The position numbers were made by a program, and so were the translations under genes. Positions 23,093 through 29,892 of a stretch of DNA of 29,892 bases are shown here, one piece after another. The stretch spans positions 1-29,892 of the forward strand of contig NZ_JABBDR010000173.1 of the NCBI RefSeq assembly GCF_018854495.1, written 5' to 3'. The first letter of the stretch is position 1. The number at the start of each line of letters is the position of its first letter. Below the pieces are notes generated by a model. The model searched no databases, was not told the origin of the DNA, and saw only the letters and a program-made list of their open reading frames with translations. Source of the DNA: Acidithiobacillus ferruginosus. GTDB lineage: Bacteria > Pseudomonadota > Gammaproteobacteria > Acidithiobacillales > Acidithiobacillaceae.

Positions 23093-23586
23093 GCCGTCTA
23101 TATCTGCGCATGGCCGTGGATGATGTGGTCGCGGCCATGCCGCTGCCGCCCCGTGGTGAGGTGCGCCGGTCGATTCTGCAGGCGCTCTCCGCCCCTTCAG
23201 CGCGGGTATCCGCAGATGACCGGATACGCGAGTTGTCCCTGACATTTGTAGGGGACGCGGAAATGGCGGCCTTGAACGAGGGGTACCGGCATAAGGCCGT
23301 GCCGACCAACTGCCTGTCCTTTCCGCAGGATGCGCTGCCGGCGTTGTTCCGCCGAGACCTGCTGGGGGATATCGTCATTGCCCCGGCGGTGGTCGGGCGC
23401 GAAGCTGCGGCGCAGGGTAAGAGTCTGCGCGACCATTATCGTCATTTGCTTATTCACAGCACCCTCCACCTGCTCGGCTACGACCATGAACTGGCCGCCG
23501 ACGCGCAGGAGATGGAGGCGCTGGAAACCCGGTTGCTGGCTGAAATGGGTGTGGCCGACCCTTACCTGAACCAAATGCATGAGTGA
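23089..23586 (+). CDS. ybeY: Endoribonuclease YbeY (rRNA maturation factor)
   Basis: This 165-aa single-strand RNase is required for 16S rRNA 3'-end maturation and ribosome quality control. The catalytic zinc motif H-x3-H-x5-H is complete (HLLIHSTLHLLGYDH). The block N-E-G-Y-R-H-K-x-V-P-T-N-x-L-S-F-P is the family signature, with NCLSF in place of the common DVLSF. It starts at GTG 23089, sharing four bases with phoH, and ends eight bases inside corC. Size and motifs are standard. Confidence 0.95.
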   Translation: MSRLYLRMAVDDVVAAMPLPPRGEVRRSILQALSAPSARVSADDRIRELSLTFVGDAEMAALNEGYRHKAVPTNCLSFPQDALPALFRRDLLGDIVIAPAVVGREAAAQGKSLRDHYRHLLIHSTLHLLGYDHELAADAQEMEALETRLLAEMGVADPYLNQMHE

Positions 23587-24454
23587 AGATCGCAGTAGCC
23601 AGGAACGGCCGCGGGGCTGGTGGGAACGTTTTACTCAGTCTTTGCGTGGCAATGTGGAGGATCAGGATACCCTCTTGGAGCTGATCCGTGAGGCGGGTGA
23701 GCGGCAGATCATCGACGCCGAAGCGGCACGGATGGTGGATGGCATCTTCCGCATGGGCGAACTCACGGTGCGGGATGTGATGATTCCCCGTGCGCAGATG
23801 GAGGTGATCGAACTGGACATGCCGCTGGCCGAGATTATCGCCCGGGTGTCGGAGGTGGGGCACTCGCGCTTTCCGGTGGTGGGGCATGACCGTGACGATG
23901 TGCGCGGCATTCTCCTGGCCAAGGACCTTTTACGAGGATGTCGTGGAAATGTGCCAGCGCTGCGGCTGACGGATCTGCTCCGCCCGGCGACCTTCATTCC
24001 CGAGAGCAAGCACCTGGATCATCTGCTCTACGAGTTCCGTACGGGCCGACATCACATGGCCGTGGTCGTGGATGAATATGGTGGCGTTGCCGGTCTGATC
24101 ACTATCGAGGACGTGCTGGAAATCATCGTCGGTGAAATCGAGGATGAATACGACATTGACGAAGACGTGATGATTGCGCCGCGCGAAGATGGCGACTTTC
24201 TGGTGAATGCCCTGATTCCTCTGGAAGAGTTTAATGCACATTTCGTGACACACCTGGAGGATGGACACGCCGACACGCTGGGTGGATGGGTGGCGGCGGC
24301 CCTGGGGCATGTACCGCGCACGGGCGAAGTCGTGGAGGAGGGTGATTTGCGGCTGGAAGTGTTGCGGGCGGATCGTAAACGAGTGCAGATTTTACGGGTC
24401 ACGCCGCCGCGCGGCGCTCCCCTGCCGGAAACCACGCCTCAGGGTAATGCATGA
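23579..24454 (+). CDS. corC: CBS-domain protein CorC (YbeX)
   Basis: This 291-aa cytosolic protein of the CorC/HlyC family lacks the N-terminal membrane domain of CNNM-like relatives. Two CBS domains sit at about 65-190, including VRDVMIPRAQMEVIELD and HHMAVVVDEYGGVAGLITIEDVLEIIVGEIEDE. The CorC_HlyC transporter-associated domain fills 200-280 (LVNALIPLEEFNAHF, TLGGWVAAALGHVP). It has been linked to Mg/Co efflux and, in this operon context, to ribosome maturation. The start is an ATG inside the end of ybeY; the stop overlaps lnt as ATGA. Length is almost equal to the E. coli protein (292 aa). Confidence 0.95.
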   Translation: MSEDRSSQERPRGWWERFTQSLRGNVEDQDTLLELIREAGERQIIDAEAARMVDGIFRMGELTVRDVMIPRAQMEVIELDMPLAEIIARVSEVGHSRFPVVGHDRDDVRGILLAKDLLRGCRGNVPALRLTDLLRPATFIPESKHLDHLLYEFRTGRHHMAVVVDEYGGVAGLITIEDVLEIIVGEIEDEYDIDEDVMIAPREDGDFLVNALIPLEEFNAHFVTHLEDGHADTLGGWVAAALGHVPRTGEVVEEGDLRLEVLRADRKRVQILRVTPPRGAPLPETTPQGNA

Positions 24455-25971
24455 AGGTGGGGGCGTTGAAAAAACCGTCCTTTCCTCTGCGGCTTCTGGC
24501 CGCATTCATTTTGGGTGCAGCCTGGCCTTTGGCCTTTGCGCCCTTCGCCTGGTGGCCACTAGCCATAGCCCTGCTTTTTGGCTTGTTCTGGCTGGCGACC
24601 ACGGAGGAGCGCCCACAGCGTCTGGCGGCTCTAGGCGCGGGTTTCGGTTTTGCCGCTTTTGCCGCGGGAACGAGTTGGATCGCCATTACCCTACATAATT
24701 TCGCCAACATGGATTGGGCGCTGGCAGGCACCGCCGTCGCTTTGCTGGCGGCTTGTTGCGCCGTCTACGCGGCGTTGGCCTTCTGGCTGGCGGGCCGCTT
24801 TTTTGTCGGGGATGGCCGGTTGCTGGCCCTGCCGGTGTTGTGGATTTTGGTGGAATGGGCGCGGGCACGCCTCTTTACGGGCTTCCCCTGGCTGGCGACA
24901 GGTTATACCCAGACCCATGCCTTCCTCGGTGGCTTTGCGCCCTGGCTGGGGCAATACGGAGTGGGGCTGGTGACGGCCGGGGTGGCGGCTATCCTGGTCT
25001 ATATGCTGCAACGGCGGCAGTCCCGCCCGGTGCTGTTGGGCGGCATCGTGTCGCTCCTGGTGATTTCCGGGGCAGCCATGGCGGCGGCGTCCGTGTCCTT
25101 CACCCATCCTATAGGCAAGCCGCTGCGGGTAAGTCTGCTGCAGGGCAATATCGCCATCACGGAGAAGTGGAATGCTGCCAAGGTCAGCGCCATCCTGCAT
25201 CATTACGTAAACATGATTTTGCAGACGCCGCCCGATACCCGGCTGATCGTCCTTCCGGAGACTGCCTTCCCTCTTTTTCAGACCGAAATACCAAGCCTGA
25301 TCGAACAGTTGCAGCAATGGTCAGCGACGCACCGCAAAATCCTGCTCATCGGTATCCCTGAAAACGTCGACCGCAAATATTACAACGCGGCCATGGAAAT
25401 TGACGGGAACGCACCGCTGCGCTGGTACCGGAAAGAGCATCTGGTGCCCTTCGGAGAATACATTCCGATGCCCGTTTTACTCGGGCCTCTGGTACATCAT
25501 TTTTTGCCGGGGCTGGGCAGTTTCTCTTTTGGAGATGGGCCTTACGCCTTGCCCGTAGACGGGCAGAAAGCCGGTATGACCATCTGTTATGAAGAATCCT
25601 TCTCCCGGGACGTGCGCAAGGGTGTCAGGGAGGGTGCCACCTTTCTTTTGAATATCAGTGATTATGCATGGTACGGCCACAGCATCGCCGCCGCGCAAAG
25701 TCTGCAAATGGCGGCCATGCAGTCCCGGCAGGAGCAGAAACCCGATGTCCGCGCGACTAATACGGGTATTACCGCCCTGATCTCGCCGCATGGGCGGGTA
25801 ATTTCGCAATTGCCCCAGTTTGTGGGAGGCACTCTGAACGGGGCCATCCAGCCGATGATCGGAGAAACACCCTTCGGGCGCTGGGGCAGCCTCCCCTATC
25901 TGCTGTTGAGTTCAGTTCTTCTGCTGCTGGCCCTTGTCCTCAGTCGCCGGCAATCGTCATCTCGTCAATGA
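24451..25971 (+). CDS. lnt: Apolipoprotein N-acyltransferase
   Basis: This 506-aa inner-membrane enzyme adds the third acyl chain to the N-terminal Cys of lipoproteins, such as the one at 20280. About seven hydrophobic helices fill residues 12-215 plus one at 481-498. The periplasmic nitrilase domain holds the catalytic triad Glu270 (VLPETAFP), Lys328 (RKEHLVPFGEYIP) and Cys379 (TICYEESF). The start overlaps the corC stop. Its last 32 bases overlap the 3' end of the convergent pmbA gene, with no terminator between them. Confidence 0.96.
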   Translation: MKVGALKKPSFPLRLLAAFILGAAWPLAFAPFAWWPLAIALLFGLFWLATTEERPQRLAALGAGFGFAAFAAGTSWIAITLHNFANMDWALAGTAVALLAACCAVYAALAFWLAGRFFVGDGRLLALPVLWILVEWARARLFTGFPWLATGYTQTHAFLGGFAPWLGQYGVGLVTAGVAAILVYMLQRRQSRPVLLGGIVSLLVISGAAMAAASVSFTHPIGKPLRVSLLQGNIAITEKWNAAKVSAILHHYVNMILQTPPDTRLIVLPETAFPLFQTEIPSLIEQLQQWSATHRKILLIGIPENVDRKYYNAAMEIDGNAPLRWYRKEHLVPFGEYIPMPVLLGPLVHHFLPGLGSFSFGDGPYALPVDGQKAGMTICYEESFSRDVRKGVREGATFLLNISDYAWYGHSIAAAQSLQMAAMQSRQEQKPDVRATNTGITALISPHGRVISQLPQFVGGTLNGAIQPMIGETPFGRWGSLPYLLLSSVLLLLALVLSRRQSSSRQ

Positions 25972-27286
25972 GGATGGAGGGGCAGCCGGTGTTGCCGTGA
26001 ATGAGCAGGTCATTGCCCACGGCGCGCATGCCCTGGAACATGCCCTGCAAGGTCCCGGCGATGGTGATCTCTTCGACGGGGTATTGGATCTCCCCATGCT
26101 CCACCCAAAAGCCGGCAGCGCCCCGGGAGTAATCACCGGTCACCATGTTGATGCCGAAGCCGATGAGTTCGGTAACCAGCAGGCCGTGCCCCATCTGGTG
26201 GAGCAGTTCATCGAGAGATGCCTTGCCCGGCTGCAAGGTGAGGTTGTGGGCACCGCCCGCATTGCCCGTGGTCTTCATGTTTAATTTGCGGGCACTGTAA
26301 CTGTCGAGGATGTAGCCTTCCAGTACACCCCCGGAGACGATGTCGCGGTTGCGGGTGGCGACCCCTTCGCCGTCGAAACTGCAGCTACCCAACCCAAGAC
26401 GCCGTAAGGGTTCTTCATAAACGCGGACGTGTTCCGGGAAGAGTTGTTTGCCAAGGCTGTCCACCAGAAAGGAGCTTTTGCGATACAGGCTGCTGCCGCT
26501 GATGGCGCTGGCGAGGTGGCCGATAAGGCTGGACGCGACTTGGTTTTCAAAGAGCACCGGGGCCTTGGTGGTGGCTACCTTGCGGGCGTCCAGGCGGCGC
26601 AGAGCGCGCTGCGCGGCGGTCCTGCCGATGGTTTCCGGCGTTGCCAGCGCATCGGCGGCACGGGCCACGTCATACCAGTAGTCCCGTTGCATGCCGCCGT
26701 TACGGTCTTCCGCAATCACCGAGCAGGACAGGCTGTGTCGCGACGAGCGGCTGCTGCCCATGAAACCCAGGCTATTGCCATAGACCGACGTGCCCTCGCC
26801 GGTGCCGAGGCTGCCGCCTTCGGAGTTGTGAATGCGCGGATCGCTGTCACGGGCGGCCGCCTCGCAACGACGCGCCAGATCGGCGGCGCTGTCTGCATCT
26901 ATGGACCAGGGATGATAGAGGTCCAGATCCGGGAAGGTTTTGGCGAAAAGTTCGGGATCGGCAAGCCCGGCAAACGGGTCTGCCGCCGTATGCCGGGCAA
27001 TGGTGAGCGCCGCTGAAACGGTTTCTGACAAGGCCTTGCGGGAAAAGTCCGAGGTGGAGGCGCTGCCTTTGGACTGCCCGAGATAGACCGTGACTCCCAG
27101 CCCCTTGTCCTGGTGGTATTCGATGGATTCCACTTCCCCGAGGCGCACGGTTACCGACAAGCCCTTGCCGGTGCTGGCGGAAGCCTCCGCTGCACTGGCG
27201 CCCTGCTCGCGGGCGAGGTTGAGCATGTCATCAACGATTTGGGTCAGGACGCTGGTATCCAGCGTAGAATGGGGGGCTTGGCTCAT
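25940..27286 (-). CDS. pmbA: TldE/PmbA family metalloprotease subunit
   Basis: This 448-aa protein is the PmbA/TldE partner of TldD, a heterodimeric protease involved in peptide maturation (e.g. microcin) and antitoxin degradation. The family lacks its own HExxxH, which TldD supplies, consistent with no such motif here. Recognisable blocks are TVRLGEVESIEYHQDKGLGVTVY, NSLGFMGSSRSSRHSLSCSV, GNAGGAHNLTL and GDYSRGAAGFWVEHGEIQYPVEEITIAG near the C-terminus. The ATG at 27286 is used; a TTG at 27301 would add five residues. The tldD partner is not in the window. The gene is convergent with lnt. Confidence 0.93.
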   Translation of the reverse strand: MSQAPHSTLDTSVLTQIVDDMLNLAREQGASAAEASASTGKGLSVTVRLGEVESIEYHQDKGLGVTVYLGQSKGSASTSDFSRKALSETVSAALTIARHTAADPFAGLADPELFAKTFPDLDLYHPWSIDADSAADLARRCEAAARDSDPRIHNSEGGSLGTGEGTSVYGNSLGFMGSSRSSRHSLSCSVIAEDRNGGMQRDYWYDVARAADALATPETIGRTAAQRALRRLDARKVATTKAPVLFENQVASSLIGHLASAISGSSLYRKSSFLVDSLGKQLFPEHVRVYEEPLRRLGLGSCSFDGEGVATRNRDIVSGGVLEGYILDSYSARKLNMKTTGNAGGAHNLTLQPGKASLDELLHQMGHGLLVTELIGFGINMVTGDYSRGAAGFWVEHGEIQYPVEEITIAGTLQGMFQGMRAVGNDLLIHGNTGCPSILIDEMTIAGD

Positions 27287-27327
27287 GGGGTGTTTTTCCA
27301 AAAGTGATGAAACAATGCGGCCATCTT

Positions 27328-27362
27328 ACCCCCAAGCTTCGGGGCAGGGGAAGCTTGGGGGT
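27328..27362. repeat. Strong 12-bp-arm inverted repeat between pmbA and the metal-uptake operon
   Basis: ACCCCCAAGCTT and AAGCTTGGGGGT are perfect arms around an 11-base GC-rich loop. It sits 42 bases upstream of pmbA and about 65 bases before the znuA-like promoter. There is no T-tract on either side. It could be a transcription barrier between divergent genes or a protein-binding site. Confidence 0.75.
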
Positions 27363-27427
27363 GGGGACATGGTGCCGCCGGAAAGCGGGTACCGGCTCCA
27401 TCCCGGAATCACATGCCGAACAGAAGA

Positions 27428-27470
27428 TTGACATTGAATCCCCATTTCCATACTGTGCAACACAGTTGCA
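27428..27470 (+). promoter_or_regulatory. Promoter and operator-like palindromes of the metal ABC operon
   Basis: A perfect -35 TTGACA (27428-27433) lies 17 bases from TACTGT (27451-27456). Two palindromes overlap the -10 and start region: ACTGTG-CAA-CACAGT (27452-27466) and TGCAAC-ACA-GTTGCA (27456-27470). Such nested dyads over the start point suit a repressor such as a Fur-family or MntR-like metal sensor, which is inference. A hairpin TGCGGC-CATCT-GCCGCA (27481-27497) follows in the leader. Confidence 0.55.
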
Positions 27471-27528
27471 TGAAAAGTTGTGCGGCCATCTGCCGCAGGC
27501 TTTGGCAGCCGTTTCCGAGGATTTGAAA

Positions 27529-28461
27529 ATGACCGACCTGGGCTTTCGGAATGCATGTGTCCCTCCGCTGTCTGCCTTGCTGTCGCTGATCGCCCTGTGC
27601 GCTGGGCTGGGCATGGCGCAGGTGGCTGCCGCAGCGACCATTCATGCGGTCGGGGTGGAAAATCAATATGCCAACGTGATCAGTCAGATCGGCGGTGAAT
27701 ATGTATCGGTCACTGCGATCCAGAGCAACCCCGGCACAGATCCGCACGCCTTTGAAGCCAGTCCTGCGGTGGCCCAGGAGCTTGCCGCGGCGCAGCTCGT
27801 GGTGCGGAACGGGGTCGGCTATGACGGTTGGGTCCGGAAAATTTTGCGGGCAAACCAGAACGTACAGCGTAGGGTGATTGTCGTCCAGGATCTGCTTCAT
27901 CTGCCGGAAAACACCCCAAACCCCCATCTCTGGTACAAGCCGGAGACCATGCCTGCGGTGGCGCAGGCTGTGGCGGCGAGCCTGACCGAACTGGATCCGG
28001 CCCATGCTGCTACCTTCGCGGCCAATGTGCGCAGGTTCGATGCCTCTCTGAAACCGTGGTACCAGGCCATCGCCCGCTTCAAGACCCGCTTTGGCGGCAC
28101 GCCGGTGGCAGTGACGGAGCCCGTTGCCGATTATTTGCTGGAAGCCATGGGTTGCGACATCAAAACGCCGTGGAAACTGCAGGCAGCCATCATGAACGGT
28201 ACGGACCCGGCGCCGCAGGACGTGAGCGCGCAGAACCAGCTCCTGCAGCGGCATCAGGTCAGAGCCTTTGTGTATAATCAGCAGGTGACGAATTCATTGA
28301 CGGCTTCTTTCCTGAGTCGGGCGCAGGCGGCGAAGATCCCCGTGGTCGGCGTCTACGAAACCATGCCGGCGGGTTACCACTATCAGTCTTGGATGCTGGC
28401 GGAGGTGGATGCCCTGCGTAACGCGGTGGAGCATGGCACTTCGACGACCGTGCTGAAGTAA
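27529..28461 (+). CDS. Zn/Mn-type ABC transporter substrate-binding protein (cluster 9)
   Basis: This 310-aa periplasmic protein captures a transition metal for the ATPase and permease encoded next. The ATG at 27529 has GAGG eight bases upstream. A signal peptide is visible (hydrophobic 13-33, AAAA cleavage region near 36). Metal ligands expected in the ZnuA/PsaA family are His73 (TDPHAFEASP), His133 (NPHLWYKPE) and acidic residues further on. The His/Asp-rich loop seen in ZnuA after the first His is absent, so zinc specificity is not supported and Mn is equally possible. It is first in the operon, with the ATPase 13 bases downstream, behind the promoter with palindromes. Confidence 0.85.
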   Translation: MTDLGFRNACVPPLSALLSLIALCAGLGMAQVAAAATIHAVGVENQYANVISQIGGEYVSVTAIQSNPGTDPHAFEASPAVAQELAAAQLVVRNGVGYDGWVRKILRANQNVQRRVIVVQDLLHLPENTPNPHLWYKPETMPAVAQAVAASLTELDPAHAATFAANVRRFDASLKPWYQAIARFKTRFGGTPVAVTEPVADYLLEAMGCDIKTPWKLQAAIMNGTDPAPQDVSAQNQLLQRHQVRAFVYNQQVTNSLTASFLSRAQAAKIPVVGVYETMPAGYHYQSWMLAEVDALRNAVEHGTSTTVLK

Positions 28462-28474
28462 TCCGGCATGGGAA

Positions 28475-29299
28475 ATGTCTGATCCGATACTTTCAGTCGC
28501 TCATCTCTCCGTGGATCTGGGCGGCCGCAGCATTTTGCGGGATGTCAGTTTTGACCTCTATCCGGGACAGCTTTGTGCGCTGATCGGTGAGAATGGTGCG
28601 GGCAAAACGACCCTTTTGCGCAGTCTGTTAGGTCTGACTCCGATCCGTGCGGGGCAGGCATTGATGGACGGCGCGCCTGCTCGTCAGCGCCGTGCTCTGG
28701 TCGGCTATGTGCCCCAGAAAATCGCTTTTGATGCGGATATCCCCCTGCGGACCCGAGATCTGGTGCAGTTGGGGCTGGATGGCCATCGCCTGGGTCTGCC
28801 GCTGTTTTCCGGTCGTAAAAAAGCCTTGGTAGATCAGGCGTTGCATGCGGTCGGGGCAGAGGCCTTTGCGGATCAGCGAGTTGGAGAACTCTCCGGTGGC
28901 CAGCAACAGCGGGCGGTTATCGCCCATGCCCTGGTGCGCAAGCCGCGTCTGCTCATTCTCGATGAGCCCTTGGCCAATCTGGATTTCGGCAGCGCCAATG
29001 CGCTGGTGGCGTTGCTTGGTAGATTGACGCGTACCCGACAGATTGCTGTACTGGTGACTGCCCATGATATGAACCCACTCTTGCCTGTCATGGACCGTCT
29101 GGTCTATCTGGTGGGCGGGCAGGCCGCCACCGGCAGTGTGGAGGAGGTGGTGCAGCCCGATGTATTGAGCAGGCTCTATGGTTACCCAGTAACGGTATTG
29201 CGGCATGGGCGGCGGATACTCGTACTACCCGATGTCGCTGCTGAGGATGCCGAGGCGGGCACGGCGGCGCCTGTAGCGCATCCGGAAAAGGCGGATTAA
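28475..29299 (+). CDS. Metal ABC transporter ATP-binding protein
   Basis: This 274-aa ATPase drives metal uptake. It has Walker A GENGAGKT (38-45), Q-loop PQKIAFDAD, signature LSGGQ (139-143), Walker B LLILDEP (159-165) and H-loop TAHD. The C-terminal 40 residues (LYGYPVTVLRHGRR and an Ala/Glu-rich tail) are typical of the ZnuC/MntB group. The start at 28475 follows GGGA very closely. It ends five bases before the permease ATG. Confidence 0.93.
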   Translation: MSDPILSVAHLSVDLGGRSILRDVSFDLYPGQLCALIGENGAGKTTLLRSLLGLTPIRAGQALMDGAPARQRRALVGYVPQKIAFDADIPLRTRDLVQLGLDGHRLGLPLFSGRKKALVDQALHAVGAEAFADQRVGELSGGQQQRAVIAHALVRKPRLLILDEPLANLDFGSANALVALLGRLTRTRQIAVLVTAHDMNPLLPVMDRLVYLVGGQAATGSVEEVVQPDVLSRLYGYPVTVLRHGRRILVLPDVAAEDAEAGTAAPVAHPEKAD

Positions 29300-29303
29300 C
29301 GCC

Positions 29304-29892
29304 ATGTGGAATCTTTGGACGCTTTTGGAAAACTCCGCTTTCTTCGCTAGCGGACCGGTGCAAACCGCGCTGATCGTAGGGACTTGCGCAGCGCTGGTCA
29401 GCGCGGTGATCGGTGTGTTTACCATATTGCGCGGCAATGCCTTTGCCGGACATGCCCTGGCCGACGTGAGCAGCGCCGGTGGGGCGGCCTCCTTCCTGCT
29501 GGGCATCAATCCCTTGCTGGGTTTTCTGGGTATGGCCTGGATTGCGGCCTTCGGCATGGAGTTTCTTGGTGTACGCAAGGTGCGGGAGCGTGATCTTGCC
29601 ACGGGCATCGTTCTGGGGGCGGGATTGGGTCTGTCGGCGCTCTTTCTCTATCTGGACGTGACGACCACCAGCACTACGGGTGCAGCGGTATCGGTGATGT
29701 TTGGTTCCATGTTTGCGATTCCGCAGAGTCTTATCGGTCCTGCGTTGATCGCCTCCGCCGGGGTGTTCTTGCTGGTGGGTCTGCTCTACCGGCCTATGAT
29801 GTTGACGGCGGTAGACCCTGATCTGGCGGCGGCGCGGGGTATTCCCCTGCGTTGGATCGGTTTGCTGCAACTGCTGGCCCTGGGACTGGCGG
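29304..29892 (+). CDS. Metal ABC transporter permease (partial, C-terminus beyond right edge)
   Basis: The ATG at 29304 opens a frame of 196 codons without a stop before the window end. It encodes hydrophobic helices of the ABC-3/ZnuB-type permease family. Recognisable features are an early helix with FTILRGNAFAGHALADVSSAGGAASFLLG and the later VTTTSTTGAAVSVMFGS followed by VDPDLAAARGIPLRW, the region that meets the ATPase. It is the third gene of the metal-uptake operon. A family permease is ~260-290 aa, so roughly a third is missing. Confidence 0.9.
   Translation, partial: MWNLWTLLENSAFFASGPVQTALIVGTCAALVSAVIGVFTILRGNAFAGHALADVSSAGGAASFLLGINPLLGFLGMAWIAAFGMEFLGVRKVRERDLATGIVLGAGLGLSALFLYLDVTTTSTTGAAVSVMFGSMFAIPQSLIGPALIASAGVFLLVGLLYRPMMLTAVDPDLAAARGIPLRWIGLLQLLALGLA

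Noticed and set aside
22043..23245. A 400-codon minus-strand frame over phoH-ybeY
   Set aside because: Antisense to genes with intact catalytic motifs; His/Gln/Arg-rich shadow composition.
28269..28277. A DnaA-box match (TGTGTATAA) inside the binding-protein gene
   Set aside because: Single copy inside a coding sequence; about one chance match is expected in a window of this size.
1..29892. CRISPR arrays, insertion sequences, rRNA genes, riboswitches
   Set aside because: I saw no evenly spaced repeats, transposase genes, rRNA sequences or recognisable riboswitch cores on reading both strands.

Overview
The window looks like the chromosome of an acidophilic, high-GC gammaproteobacterium-like organism. 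I suspect the genus Acidithiobacillus from gene order and protein style (miaB-phoH-ybeY-corC-lnt, a ubiC-ubiA pair, many short overlapping genes). That assignment is inference, because no rRNA gene is present. Both edges cut through genes: a membrane-anchored Mrr-like endonuclease on the left (minus strand) and a metal ABC permease on the right (plus strand).

Positions 1-11.4 kb are an accessory, defence-rich region. An Mrr-type endonuclease with two N-terminal membrane helices lies left of a small YbjQ-family gene. A tight plus-strand operon follows: hsdR, a KilA-N-domain gene, a fused hsdM-hsdS gene, and an ABC/SMC-like ATPase with a CxxC zinc-hook candidate. The ATPase has a C-terminal R-x3-E plus His arrangement reminiscent of the PrrC/RloC anticodon nucleases. 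The operon ends in a truncated gene at the border with a tyrosine recombinase gene (minus strand). The recombinase abuts the 3' end of tRNA-Arg(CCT), the usual layout of an island integrated at a tRNA. The second att copy was not found in the window.

Positions 11.4-20.2 kb are core genome: a CaCA-type cation antiporter, a degenerate metallo-beta-lactamase-like protein, the DEAD-box helicase DeaD/CsdA, a CspA-type cold-shock protein (convergent with deaD across a shared strong hairpin), PriA, UbiA, UbiC and a PmtA-like methyltransferase. The ubiA-priA gap is AT-rich and holds two consensus DnaA boxes plus an 11-bp direct repeat, so DnaA may control priA or this may be an initiator-titration or origin-like site.

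Positions 20.2-29.9 kb hold a small lipoprotein, then the RNA-modification/ribosome-maturation/envelope operon miaB-phoH-ybeY-corC-lnt behind a good sigma70-like promoter. The gene pmbA (tldE) is convergent with it. A Zn/Mn-type ABC uptake operon (binding protein, ATPase, partial permease) follows, behind a promoter overlapped by two nested palindromes that look like a metalloregulator operator.

The most interesting target is the RM locus. It would make a guarded immune system if the ATPase is a tRNase triggered when restriction is inhibited, a model known for PrrC/RloC but only inferred here.
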